From positions 1-64,000 of the forward strand of contig NZ_SMKV01000017.1 of assembly GCF_004348445.1 (NCBI RefSeq): a DNA stretch of 64,000 nucleotides. The letters run 5' to 3'. The stretch comes from Saccharopolyspora aridisoli. Its GTDB lineage: Bacteria > Actinomycetota > Actinomycetes > Mycobacteriales > Pseudonocardiaceae. Positions 8,393 to 16,204 of this stretch are shown here, piece by piece. Position 1 is the first letter of the stretch. Every line of letters starts with the position of its first letter. The position numbers and the translations under genes were made by a program. The notes beneath the pieces were generated by a model that did not search any database, was not told the DNA's origin, and saw only the letters and a list, made by a program, of their open reading frames with translations.

Positions 8393-9763
8393 ACCCAGCG
8401 GCTCGGTCCGGCAGCGGAAGTGGCGCAGGATCGGCGGGTTCTCGGTGATCCGGTAGCCGGGCACGGACTCGGGGTCCTTGGCGATCTCGGCGAGGACCTC
8501 GCCCACGTACTCCAGGTGGCTGTGGTCGTAGACCCGTCGCGGCAGCGCCATCCGGACCAGCTCGAACGGCGCGGGCGAGGTCAGCTCGTTGTCCTCGTCG
8601 AGCGTTCCCAGGTACAGCGAACCCAGCTCGGCGCACCGGATCCCGCCCTCGCGGTAGAGCGCGCAGGCCAGCGCGTGCCCCGGGAACTGCGCCGGCGAGA
8701 GGTGCGGCAGCAGTCGCCCGGCGTTGAGGTAGACGCCGTGCAGGCCGGAGGGGCGGATCGTGTTCACGCCAGCGTGGTGCGCGCGTTCGGCGAGGTAGGC
8801 CGCCTCGTGCTCGCGGTCGGCGAGGTATTCGGGTGTGATGACCTCGCGCAGGCCCTGCGCCAGCTGCTCCATCGTGGACCCGGTCAGCCCGCCGTAGGTG
8901 CGGAATCCCTCGGTGGCGATCACGTCGACCTCGCACCGGTCGGCGAGCTCGGTGTCGTTGAGGCCGATGAACGCTCCCTCCGGCGCCAGGCCATCCTTCT
9001 TCAGGCTGGCCACGGCCCCGTCCGCGAGTGCGAACGCCTCGCGCGCCACCTGCAGCGGAGTCTTGTCCCCGTACCCGGCTTCGCGGCGGATGACCAGCCA
9101 GGCGTTCTCGGCGAACCGCGCGGCGTCGAGGATCAGCGGCACCCCGCGCTCGCGCGCTAGCGCGCTGACCTCCTCGAGGTTGGCCATCGACACCGGTTGC
9201 CCGCCACCGCCGTTGTTGGTGATGGTCACCAGGATCTGCCCGACCCGGTGCCCGTCGGGACCGTCGAGGACCTCGCGAACGGCCGCCACGTCGATGTCGC
9301 CCTTGAACGGGTGGTCGCTGTCGAGGTCGAACAACTCCTGGTTCGGAAGGTCCCTCGCTTCGGCGCCCAGCCGCTCGACGTTGGCGCGGGTGGTGTCGAA
9401 GTGCGTGTTGCTCAAGCTGATCCGGCCTTCGCCGAGCAGCGCGGTGAACAGGACGCGCTCGGCCGCACGTCCCTGGTGCACCGGTAGCAGGTGCCGGTAG
9501 GGCGCCACTTCCTGCAACGCATCGCGGTAGCGGTAGTAGGACTCCGCGCCTGCGTAGCGCTCGTCGCCGCGCTGCGCCCAGGCCTGCTGGTCGGTGGAAA
9601 CCGCGCCGGTCCCGGAGTCGGACAGCAGGTCGATGCTCACCTCGTCAGCGGGCAGGTTGAACGGGTTGTGGCCCGCGAGGTCGAGCGCCTCGATGCGCCG
9701 CTCGCGGGTGGTGATGGGAATTCGGCGCACGACGGCGGAGACGTAGGGGCGCAAGTGCGGCAT
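8390..9763 (-). CDS. tnaA: Tryptophanase (beta-eliminating lyase family)
   Basis: A 457-residue PLP enzyme of the tryptophanase/tyrosine phenol-lyase family; length is normal. Features seen: RRIPITTRERR near the N-terminus, LLSDSGTGAVS, ITNNGGGGQPVSM, LILDAARFAENAW and the PLP-lysine region VASLKKDG near residue 255. The reaction is cleavage of tryptophan (or ring-substituted tryptophan) to an indole, pyruvate and ammonia. ATG start has GAGGAG 8 bases upstream. It follows the indole prenyltransferase gene by 31 bases in the same orientation, so the likely substrate is dimethylallyl-tryptophan, giving a prenylated indole. Tyrosine phenol-lyase activity cannot be excluded from sequence alone, but context favours tryptophanase. 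Confidence 0.88.
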   Translation of the reverse strand: MPHLRPYVSAVVRRIPITTRERRIEALDLAGHNPFNLPADEVSIDLLSDSGTGAVSTDQQAWAQRGDERYAGAESYYRYRDALQEVAPYRHLLPVHQGRAAERVLFTALLGEGRISLSNTHFDTTRANVERLGAEARDLPNQELFDLDSDHPFKGDIDVAAVREVLDGPDGHRVGQILVTITNNGGGGQPVSMANLEEVSALARERGVPLILDAARFAENAWLVIRREAGYGDKTPLQVAREAFALADGAVASLKKDGLAPEGAFIGLNDTELADRCEVDVIATEGFRTYGGLTGSTMEQLAQGLREVITPEYLADREHEAAYLAERAHHAGVNTIRPSGLHGVYLNAGRLLPHLSPAQFPGHALACALYREGGIRCAELGSLYLGTLDEDNELTSPAPFELVRMALPRRVYDHSHLEYVGEVLAEIAKDPESVPGYRITENPPILRHFRCRTEPLG

Positions 9764-9794
9764 GGGGTGTGCTCCTCGATGTCGTCGTGGTGAC

Positions 9795-10865
9795 CTAGTT
9801 CTCGGGCGCGGTACCGGCGTACGCCTCGGAGGAGGCGTAGATCGTGGTTCCCGTCTGATCGGGGCTCAACCGCACCGAGACGTGCGCGAGCAACCCGGCT
9901 CGGGCCGCCAGGTCGCGGTCGGTGAGCGCGCCGATGACCTCGTCGAGCATCGCCGGGTCGATGCGGTGGCGGCGCAGGTGCTGCCGGACGCGCACGCGGG
10001 CCACGGAGTCGTCCGGCACGTAGTCGCGCAGTGGCAGGTAGATGCTGTAGTTGCTCGGCTTCTCGCGGTCGCCTTCGACGAAGGAGTAGCTCGACACCAG
10101 GGGGCGGCCGGGGAAGCGCTCGACACCGGGCGCCAGCGTCCGGCAGAAGTCCCCGACCTGGTAGCGATCGATGCCGGGAACCGCGGAGGCGGCCCGCTCG
10201 ACGTCGTCGACGCACGCGTCGTGCTGGGAGACGTAGAGCTTGACCCGCGACTGCGGGCTGTTGTCCAGGTCCAGGGCGAAGAAGGTCAGCCGGTCGGCTT
10301 CGCGGCGCAGCGCGTAGTCGACGACGGTGGGGTGGGCGCCGTCCAGCCCGAGCCGGTTGAACGCTTCCCGGACGACCTCCCCGGCGTGGTCCGCACCGCG
10401 CACGTCGGGGTTGAAGTAGATCTTGAACCGGGGGCGCCCGTCGGCGTCGAAGATGAAGGAGAACCACCAGGAGAACCTGCCCTGGGGTTCTTCCGGGCTG
10501 AACAGGTCCTCGACGGCGCGCAACTGGTCCAGCGCCAGGTCGTAGCGCTCGGCGAGGGCGGTGACCAGGTGTTGGGCGGCGCGCAGGTTGGCGGCGGGTC
10601 CGGGTGCGGCGGGCAGTGTTTCGGCGAGGATCCGCAGGTGGCGGCCCCCACCGTCGTCGACCTGGACGGAGTACTCGATCGGGGTGGCGTCGTCGGCGAT
10701 GTCCGACGGCCACAGCGGCGGCCGGGACAACGGGCGGTCGCGGGCCGCGCCCAGGACTTCTCCCAGCAATCGGAGTGGATCGGTCCGGTCCATTCCCACG
10801 ACGCGGCAGAGGTTGTGCAACTGCCTTCTCGTGAGATCGCCGAGGGTCGTGTCGGCAGTGCTCAT
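9795..10865 (-). CDS. Indole (tryptophan) prenyltransferase, IptA/DMATS-like
   Basis: A 356-residue soluble protein of the bacterial aromatic prenyltransferase type with the ABBA-barrel fold. Diagnostic segments include FSWWFSFIF, RFKIYFNPDVRG, RVKLYVSQHD and SNYSIYLPLRDYVPDD, spaced as in actinobacterial 6-DMATS/IptA proteins. It is predicted to move a dimethylallyl group onto the indole ring of L-tryptophan. The ATG at 10865 has GAGG 5 bases upstream, better than the upstream TTG at 10880. It is the first gene of a two-gene operon with tryptophanase. The position of prenylation (C5, C6 or C7) cannot be decided by eye. Confidence 0.85.
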   Translation of the reverse strand: MSTADTTLGDLTRRQLHNLCRVVGMDRTDPLRLLGEVLGAARDRPLSRPPLWPSDIADDATPIEYSVQVDDGGGRHLRILAETLPAAPGPAANLRAAQHLVTALAERYDLALDQLRAVEDLFSPEEPQGRFSWWFSFIFDADGRPRFKIYFNPDVRGADHAGEVVREAFNRLGLDGAHPTVVDYALRREADRLTFFALDLDNSPQSRVKLYVSQHDACVDDVERAASAVPGIDRYQVGDFCRTLAPGVERFPGRPLVSSYSFVEGDREKPSNYSIYLPLRDYVPDDSVARVRVRQHLRRHRIDPAMLDEVIGALTDRDLAARAGLLAHVSVRLSPDQTGTTIYASSEAYAGTAPEN

Positions 10866-11478
10866 TGCAGCCTCGATCAATCCTGCTTACGACTCCGGCT
10901 CCGTGTTCGCCGGAAAGTGACTGGCGGGCACAGCAGTGCCCCGTGATCTTGATGATCAAAGGTAGCCGAGAGATCTTCACAACGACGTTCGGTGGCGTGA
11001 AAGCGGCTGCTGTGCAGTCGAACTGCGCAGATCATCCACTGTGATCGCGCAGCCGACCGATGATCAACAGTGCGTGACGGGAATACTGTTCATTTGGCAA
11101 TGAGGCCACAGTGGACTGTGGAAATCAGCGGTTGGCGACTCGGTTGATCGGTGACTACCGGTAAAAATCAACCCCATGCCTGGTCAGCCGCCCGCGTTCG
11201 CATTGCCGCGCCGGAAGGGTGCAGGTGTGAACAAAGGGAAACCGCTTCGTGAGTATGATCTTGGAGGGGTCCGCGCGGCGGACGCGGCCAGACGCGGGAG
11301 CGCGTTCGCGCCGCGCCCGGCGTGGTGGGCTCCTGGGGCGTCCAGGTCCGCCTGGCCGGTCAGTGATGGCGTACAACAGGCGTGATCGGGCCCGCATGGT
11401 CGGGTGACGGTCGCGGGTCCGGGGTTGCTCTCCGGTACACTTCCGCGGCCGGGCGCAGAGTGAAGTTGGAGAGTCTCG
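10866..11478. promoter_or_regulatory. Divergent 613-bp upstream region, no credible gene
   Basis: The region serves the prenyltransferase operon (leftward) and the Gly/Pro-rich membrane protein (rightward). TTGATGATCAA, an odd palindrome, lies at 10949-10959, 84 bases before the prenyltransferase start; GATGATCAA recurs at 11059-11067. CCACAG-TGGA-CTGTGG, a 16-base dyad, lies at 11106-11121. A short open frame at 11176-11385 has neither a good ribosome site nor typical composition. Confidence 0.45.
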
Positions 11479-12180
11479 ATGGCACGTGACGCGGACCACG
11501 GCGATTCCGGCGGGGTCTCCGCGATCCTGAACCGGATCGATCCGTTCGCGTGGGTACCGATAATCACGATGCTGGTACTCGCGCTGGTGACGGCGCTGGT
11601 CCTGGAAGTGCCGTTGCTCGGCCTGATGCTCCTGATCATGGCCTTGGTGATCTTCGGCTTCGACCTGTGGATCAACAGTCGCAAGCAGGCGGGCAAGGCC
11701 CCGATGCGCATGCCCCGTCGCAGGCGTCGGGATGACGACGACTTCGACATGGACTTCGACCGCGACGACCGCAGGCCGTCGCGAGCGGAGACCTCCCGTC
11801 CGGAGCGTGGCGCCCAGCCACCCGCCAGTCGGGCCGGTGCGCGACCGGGAGCCAACCAGGGCCGTCCGTCCGGGGCTGGTCAGGGCCGCCCAGCGGGTCA
11901 GCAGGGCCGCCCAGCGGGACAGCCGCCAGGCGCCGGTCGTCCCGCCCCGAACCAGGGGCGTCCGCAGGGGAACCCGCCGAACCAGGGCGGCCGTCCGGCA
12001 GCTCCTGGTCAGGGTCGCCCCACCGGCGCCCCCAACCAGGGCCGTCCCGGCGGGAACCCGCCTGGCGGTCCGCCGCCCGGCGCCGGTCGTCCTGGTGCGC
12101 AGCCTCCGGGACCGGGTCGCCCTGGCGCCCCGGGCGGTCGCCCTCCGCAGCGACCGGCACCCGGCGGCAACCGCTACTGA
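11479..12180 (+). CDS. Membrane protein with long Gly/Pro/Gln/Arg-rich repeat tail
   Basis: A 233-residue protein. Two closely packed hydrophobic segments (about residues 25-42 and 46-63) follow a short polar start; then comes a highly charged stretch (RRRRRDDDD and DFDRDDR) and a tail of about 125 residues built from repeats of NQGRP, GQGRP and QGRPA units. The tail is surely disordered and probably cytoplasmic. Small two-helix proteins of the DUF2632/Dcm-like kind occur in many actinomycetes, but I cannot name this one. ATG start with GGAGAG upstream. Monocistronic; a strong hairpin follows. Confidence 0.75.
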   Translation: MARDADHGDSGGVSAILNRIDPFAWVPIITMLVLALVTALVLEVPLLGLMLLIMALVIFGFDLWINSRKQAGKAPMRMPRRRRRDDDDFDMDFDRDDRRPSRAETSRPERGAQPPASRAGARPGANQGRPSGAGQGRPAGQQGRPAGQPPGAGRPAPNQGRPQGNPPNQGGRPAAPGQGRPTGAPNQGRPGGNPPGGPPPGAGRPGAQPPGPGRPGAPGGRPPQRPAPGGNRY

Positions 12181-12182
12181 CG

Positions 12183-12226
12183 CACGAGATCGGCCCCGGC
12201 CAGTTCAGGCCGGGGCCGATCTCGTG
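12183..12226 (+). terminator. Perfect 19-bp stem hairpin
   Basis: Arms 12183-12201 and 12208-12226 are exact inverted complements of 19 bp around a 6-base loop, starting 3 bases after the stop of the repeat-tail membrane protein. No T-run follows, as is common for high-G+C terminators. Confidence 0.85.
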
Positions 12227-12250
12227 CCCGGGTCAGTGCGGCGGGGGCCC

Positions 12251-12570
12251 CTAGCTCGCGTCCGGCTCCGGGCGAGCTCCCCTCGCGCAGACCCGGGCGA
12301 GCTCGGGAGGCACCCCCTCGCCGGACCAGTACGACTCCTCCAGGTGCGGGTATCCCGACAGCGAACTCGTCGATTCCCACCGAGCGGTACTCCTGGATGA
12401 GGTCTGCGAGGAGTGACCGCCCACCAGCGCGGTTCCGGCCCCGCCGCGCAGCACCCGACCCCCGCCCACATCCCGGGTGGATCCCCAGGTCGCGGGCGCT
12501 GGGATGCCGTTCTCCTGCTGCCTGACGGCCTCGGTCTTGGCGATCTCGACCTGCGAGGTAGCACATCGAG
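12251..12570 (-). pseudogene. Remnant of LLM-class flavin-dependent (alkanesulfonate-type) monooxygenase
   Basis: On the minus strand the segments QVEIAKTEAVRQQENGIPAP, then VLRGGAGTALVGGHSS, then (in another frame) LLADLIQEYRSVGIDEF, then (back in the first frame) SGYPHLEESYWSGEGV, read in order as the C-terminal third of an SsuD-like luciferase-family enzyme. Two shifts are needed, near 12410 and near 12362, which cancel each other. No intact N-terminal two thirds is present upstream, so this is a truncated and frame-shifted relic. The SsuE-like reductase at 56.4 kb could be a former partner, but that is conjecture. Confidence 0.7.
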
Positions 12571-13104
12571 ATCGTCGCCGCCTCGCAGAACACCTCGCCG
12601 ATTGACGCCCTCGTCGTCCTGCCGAACTCCCCTCTCCAGTCCCGGGGGAGTGTTGCCGGTGCCGCCGATGTCGACGGCGTCAGCCGACAGCGCTCCCAGC
12701 AGCGGTGGACGGAGGTGGAGTTCGCCCACTCGACCTGGTACGGGAAGTCGTGAAGGAATTCACGACGGCGCAAGGTGTTCGAGTCGGTCTGCGGGGCACG
12801 ACGAACCCACGCGCTGACTCCAGGTCAGCGGGCGCGCGAGGGGAGGGTCGGTTCTGCTCGAAACCCGACCGGGCATCAAGCGTGGGGCGGGTTACTGGTG
12901 ACAACCGCCCGAAGGTCCTCGAGGGGCCGGGCAGGTGGGGCTGGCCTGCCGTTCCAGATCGACGGGCAGGAGCCAGGGGAAGGTGTTCCGGGTGAACACG
13001 ACGACCACGGATGTTCGCCCCGGACTGGGGTCAACGTGAGGGCTCCCGGTCCCACCGAGCGGGAATTCCTCCATCCCGAATTGCCGGGGAAGCCGGACCA
13101 GTAA
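12571..13104. other. Intergenic stretch without recognisable gene
   Basis: Open frames exist on both strands but none shows a ribosome site, typical third-position bias or a familiar motif. The right part of the decayed monooxygenase may once have extended here. Confidence 0.4.
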
Positions 13105-13146
13105 CCCCGACCTCAGCGGAAACCGCGGCTTCCGCTGAGATCGGGG
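13105..13146 (-). terminator. 17-bp hairpin after the MHS permease gene
   Basis: Arms 13105-13121 and 13130-13146 pair over 17 positions with one mismatch and an 8-base loop. It lies 26 bases beyond the stop of the leftward permease gene. Confidence 0.75.
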
Positions 13147-13172
13147 GGAGAGGTGATGTGGGGTCGGGCGGG

Positions 13173-14489
13173 TCAGACGGTTGCGGGCGACTTGCGAATG
13201 CCCAGCTCTGGCGTCGGGACCCGGTGGGTCTCGCGGGCGGAGGCCACCGCGATGATGTTCAGCGCGCACAGGCCCGCGGTGAACAGCGCGACGTAGACCC
13301 AGCCTTCACGCCCACCACCGATGGCCTCGGCGATGCTGGGGGAGAACCCGGCCAGCGCGAAACCGATCTGGGTGCCCACGGCCATGCCCGACAGCCGCAC
13401 CTTCGCCGGGAACATCTCGCCGTAGAAGGCCGGCCAGATCCCGTTGGTGGCGCTGTAGACGACGCCGAACAGCAGGATGCCGAAGGTGAAGATCAGCGCC
13501 CAGCTGCCGACCGACAGCGACCACAGGTAGCCGAACATCAGCACCGCGCACCCGGCCGAGCCGCCGATGAACACCGGCTTGCGGCCGACACGGTCGGCCA
13601 GTCCGGCCCACAGCGGGATCGCCGCGAGCGCAACGATGTTGGCCAGCACTCCCACCCACAGGATCGGCGTCTTGGCCAGACCCACCGTGTTCACCGCGTA
13701 GCTGAGCGCGTAGACGGTGAAGATGGTGCTCACCGCGGCGATCACCGATGCGATGACCACCCGCAGCACGTCGGCCCAGTGGTCGCGGAACAACGGCAGC
13801 AGCGGGGTCTTCTCGCGCTTGGTGTCGGCGACCTCGTCGACGAAGACCGGTGTCTCGTCGAGCTTGCTGCGGATCACCAGTCCGACGATCACGACCACCG
13901 CGCTGAGCCAGAACGGCACTCGCCAGCCCCAGCTGACCAGGTGTTCCTCGGGTAGCGCGGCGACCGGCAGGAACACCGCCGTGGCCAGGATCTGCCCAGC
14001 CTGCGTTCCGCTGAGCGTGAAGCTCGTGTAGTAGGCGCGCCGGTGCGCCGGCGCGTGCTCCAGCGACATCGAGTTCGCCCCGGCCTGCTCGCCGGCTGCC
14101 GAAAAGCCTTGCAGCAGGCGCAGCGCGACCAGCAGTGCCGGTGCGGCCAGGCCGATCTGGTCGTAGGTGGGCAGGCATCCGACCAGGACCGTGGAGATCC
14201 CCATCAGCAGGACGGTGAACACCAGCACCCGCTTGCGGCCGAAGGCGTCGCCGATGTGGCCGAGGACGAACGCCCCGATCGGCCGCGCCAGGTAGCCCAC
14301 GCCGAAGGAGGCCAGCGCCAGCAGGGTGCCGGTCGCGGGGTCGGAGGTCGGGAAGAAGATCTTGTTGAACACCAGCGCTGCGGCGGTGCCGTAGATGAAG
14401 AAGTCGTAGTACTCGAGCGCACTTCCGATCCACGCGGCGATCGCGGCTTTGCGTGGTTTGCCCTGCGTGGCTCTCGGGCCGTCGGTCAC
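13173..14489 (-). CDS. MFS transporter, metabolite:H+ symporter type, probable quinate/shikimate permease
   Basis: A 438-residue 12-helix transporter. ALEYYDFFIYGTAAALVF at the first helix, the loop-2 motif GHIGDAFGRKRV and the loop-8 repeat GLADRVGRKPV are typical of the MHS family, which includes shikimate permease ShiA. GTG start with TGGAG upstream. Neighbours (TetR regulator, shikimate-dehydrogenase-like enzyme, dehydroshikimate dehydratase fusion) point to import of quinate or shikimate. A dyad at 14533-14550, 44 bases before the start, is probably the operator of the neighbouring TetR protein. Confidence 0.8.
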   Translation of the reverse strand: MTDGPRATQGKPRKAAIAAWIGSALEYYDFFIYGTAAALVFNKIFFPTSDPATGTLLALASFGVGYLARPIGAFVLGHIGDAFGRKRVLVFTVLLMGISTVLVGCLPTYDQIGLAAPALLVALRLLQGFSAAGEQAGANSMSLEHAPAHRRAYYTSFTLSGTQAGQILATAVFLPVAALPEEHLVSWGWRVPFWLSAVVVIVGLVIRSKLDETPVFVDEVADTKREKTPLLPLFRDHWADVLRVVIASVIAAVSTIFTVYALSYAVNTVGLAKTPILWVGVLANIVALAAIPLWAGLADRVGRKPVFIGGSAGCAVLMFGYLWSLSVGSWALIFTFGILLFGVVYSATNGIWPAFYGEMFPAKVRLSGMAVGTQIGFALAGFSPSIAEAIGGGREGWVYVALFTAGLCALNIIAVASARETHRVPTPELGIRKSPATV

Positions 14490-14532
14490 TGTCTGCTCCA
14501 GGAAGTCCGTGCACCGTTGCGCGGTGACTTAT

Positions 14533-14550
14533 GAACCATCTAGTTAGTTC
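14533..14550. promoter_or_regulatory. Candidate TetR operator before the permease gene
   Basis: The 18-base sequence GAACCATCTAGTTAGTTC is an imperfect palindrome (14 of 18 positions symmetric) with CTAG near the centre. It shares CTAGTTNGTT with the dyad ahead of the divergent shikimate-dehydrogenase-like gene. CTAG is rare in such DNA, which makes the match more telling. Confidence 0.55.
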
Positions 14551-14593
14551 TCAAGACTGTGAAGCGCCCGCGAACGTGTGTCAAGGCCGTGTT

Positions 14594-15244
14594 TCAGTCC
14601 TGTGACAGGAAGCCGAGCACCATGTCGCCGAGCATCCGCCGGTAGTGGTCGCGTCGCGTCGGGTCGAGCAGGTCGCGCTCGAAGATCGCCTGGAACGTGT
14701 AGCGGTTGGCGGTGCGGAACACGCAGAACGAGCTGATCATCATGTGCACGTCGAGGGCGTCGACGTCCTCGCGGAACTGCCCGGCGTCGCGCCCGCGTCG
14801 TAGCACGCCGTCGAGCACCTGCACCGCTGGTCCGGCCAGTCCGGGCAGCAGCTCCGACTTGGTCAGGTGCTCAGCGCGGTGGATGTTCTCGATGCTGACC
14901 AGCCGCAGGAAGTCCGGGTGCGACTCGTGGTGGTCGAAGGTCAGCTCGGCCAGCCGGCGGATGGCCTCCGCGGGTCCCAGCTCGTCCACGTCGACCTGGC
15001 TCTCCAGGCCTCGGATGACCGCGTAGGCGTTCTCCAGCGCGGCCAGGTAGAGCTGCTCCTTGCCGGAGAAGTAGTAGTAGATCATCCGCTTGGTCGTGCT
15101 GGTCCGCGCGGCGATCTCGTCCACCCGGGCGCCGGCGTACCCCTTGTCGGCGAACTCCTCGGTGGCCACCCGCAGGATCTCGGCGCGAGTCCGGTCGGCG
15201 TCGCGCTGCTTGATCGCTCCGGTGTCGGACGTCGGTGCGGCCAC
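14594..15244 (-). CDS. TetR/AcrR-family regulator of the quinate/shikimate island
   Basis: A 216-residue regulator. The N-terminal helix-turn-helix spans about residues 18-62 (ILRVATEEFADKGYAGARVDEIAARTSTTKRMIYYYFSGKE). The C-terminal ligand domain is helical with SFCVFRTANRYTF near the end, like TetR_C_6-type proteins. I chose the GTG at 15244, which has GGGGAG 4 bases upstream, over the GTG at 15268. Matching dyads lie upstream of both flanking transcription units, so it probably represses the permease and the catabolic operon until a quinate/shikimate-pathway ligand binds. Confidence 0.85.
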   Translation of the reverse strand: MAAPTSDTGAIKQRDADRTRAEILRVATEEFADKGYAGARVDEIAARTSTTKRMIYYYFSGKEQLYLAALENAYAVIRGLESQVDVDELGPAEAIRRLAELTFDHHESHPDFLRLVSIENIHRAEHLTKSELLPGLAGPAVQVLDGVLRRGRDAGQFREDVDALDVHMMISSFCVFRTANRYTFQAIFERDLLDPTRRDHYRRMLGDMVLGFLSQD

Positions 15245-15326
15245 GATGCTCCCCTGCGGTTGTTGCACTTCAGCGCCACTCTAGTGCACGGAGTCTTCCG
15301 GGAGAGCGCCTCGTGTGGCTATAATT

Positions 15327-15338
15327 AACTAGCTAGTT
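15327..15338. promoter_or_regulatory. Perfect palindrome, candidate TetR operator
   Basis: AACTAGCTAGTT is a perfect 12-bp palindrome in an A+T-rich patch (15321-15348) between the divergent TetR and shikimate-dehydrogenase-like genes, 24 bases before the GTG start. The outer bases TAA and TTA extend the symmetry. The right side, CTAGTTCGTTA, resembles CTAGTTAGTTC at 14540-14550. Confidence 0.65.
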
Positions 15339-15361
15339 CGTTACTTAATGGGGAGTGCGGA

Positions 15362-16204
15362 GTGCACGACGGCTACCTGGTGGGGCTCATCGGATCGGGC
15401 ATCGGCCCGTCGCTGAGCCCGGCGTTGCACGAGCGGGAGGCCGCCGAACTCGGCCTGGACTACCGCTACCGGCGGTGGGACCTCGACGATCTCGGCGAAC
15501 CGCCGAGCGCCGTCGGCGAGCTGCTGGCCCGCGCCCGCGCGGAGGGCTACCGGGGGCTGAACATCACCCACCCCTGCAAGCAGCTCGTGCTCGATCACCT
15601 CGACGAGGTCGACGAGGACGCCGCAGCGCTGGGCGCGGTCAACACCGTCGTCTTCGACGGCCCGCGCGCCGTCGGCCACAACACCGACCACTCCGGATTC
15701 GCCCGCAGCCTCCGGCGCGGACTGCCCGACGCCGCGCTGGACCGGGTCCTGCTGCTCGGCGCCGGAGGTGCCGGGGCCGCCGTCGCGCACGCGCTGCTCG
15801 GCCTGGAAGCGGGAGAAGTCCGGATCGTCGACCTCGACGCCGAACGCGCTGCCGCGCTGGCGGCCTCCCTGCCCGAACGCGCGGTCACCGGCGGGCACCT
15901 CGACGATGAGCTGGAGAAGGCGGACGGTCTGGTGCACGCCACGCCCACCGGCATGGCCGCCCACCCGGGACTGCCGGTGCCCGCGGCGCTGCTGCGGCCG
16001 GAGATGTGGGTCGCCGACGTCGTCTACCGACCGCTGGCCACCGGACTCGTCCTCGCCGCGCGCCAACTCGGCTGCCGGGTGCTCGACGGCGGCGGCATGG
16101 CGGTGTTCCAGGCGGTGGACGCGTTCCGGCTGTTCACCGGCTTGGAACCGAACGCCGAACGGATGCTGCGGCACTTCGCCGAACTGGAGGGAGCGCATGT
16201 CTGA
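15362..16204 (+). CDS. Shikimate/quinate dehydrogenase family enzyme
   Basis: A 280-residue enzyme with the AroE/YdiB layout. The N-terminal substrate domain has SLSPALHEREAAELGLDYRYRRWD and the strand GLNITHPCKQLV with the catalytic Lys; the NAD(P) domain has GAGGAGAAVAHAL and ATPTGM. It interconverts shikimate and 3-dehydroshikimate, or quinate and 3-dehydroquinate. Position in an inducible catabolic operon argues for the degradative direction, distinct from the biosynthetic AroE expected elsewhere. GTG start has GGGGAG 6 bases upstream. Its last 8 bases overlap the next gene. Confidence 0.88.
   Translation: MHDGYLVGLIGSGIGPSLSPALHEREAAELGLDYRYRRWDLDDLGEPPSAVGELLARARAEGYRGLNITHPCKQLVLDHLDEVDEDAAALGAVNTVVFDGPRAVGHNTDHSGFARSLRRGLPDAALDRVLLLGAGGAGAAVAHALLGLEAGEVRIVDLDAERAAALAASLPERAVTGGHLDDELEKADGLVHATPTGMAAHPGLPVPAALLRPEMWVADVVYRPLATGLVLAARQLGCRVLDGGGMAVFQAVDAFRLFTGLEPNAERMLRHFAELEGAHV

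Noticed and set aside
11176..11385. 69-codon open frame before the repeat-tail membrane protein
   Set aside because: No ribosome site, no motif, atypical composition; more likely promoter DNA.
12705..13104. Overlapping plus-strand frames of 96 and 109 codons
   Set aside because: No start context, no recognisable sequence; the region looks non-coding apart from the terminator at its end.
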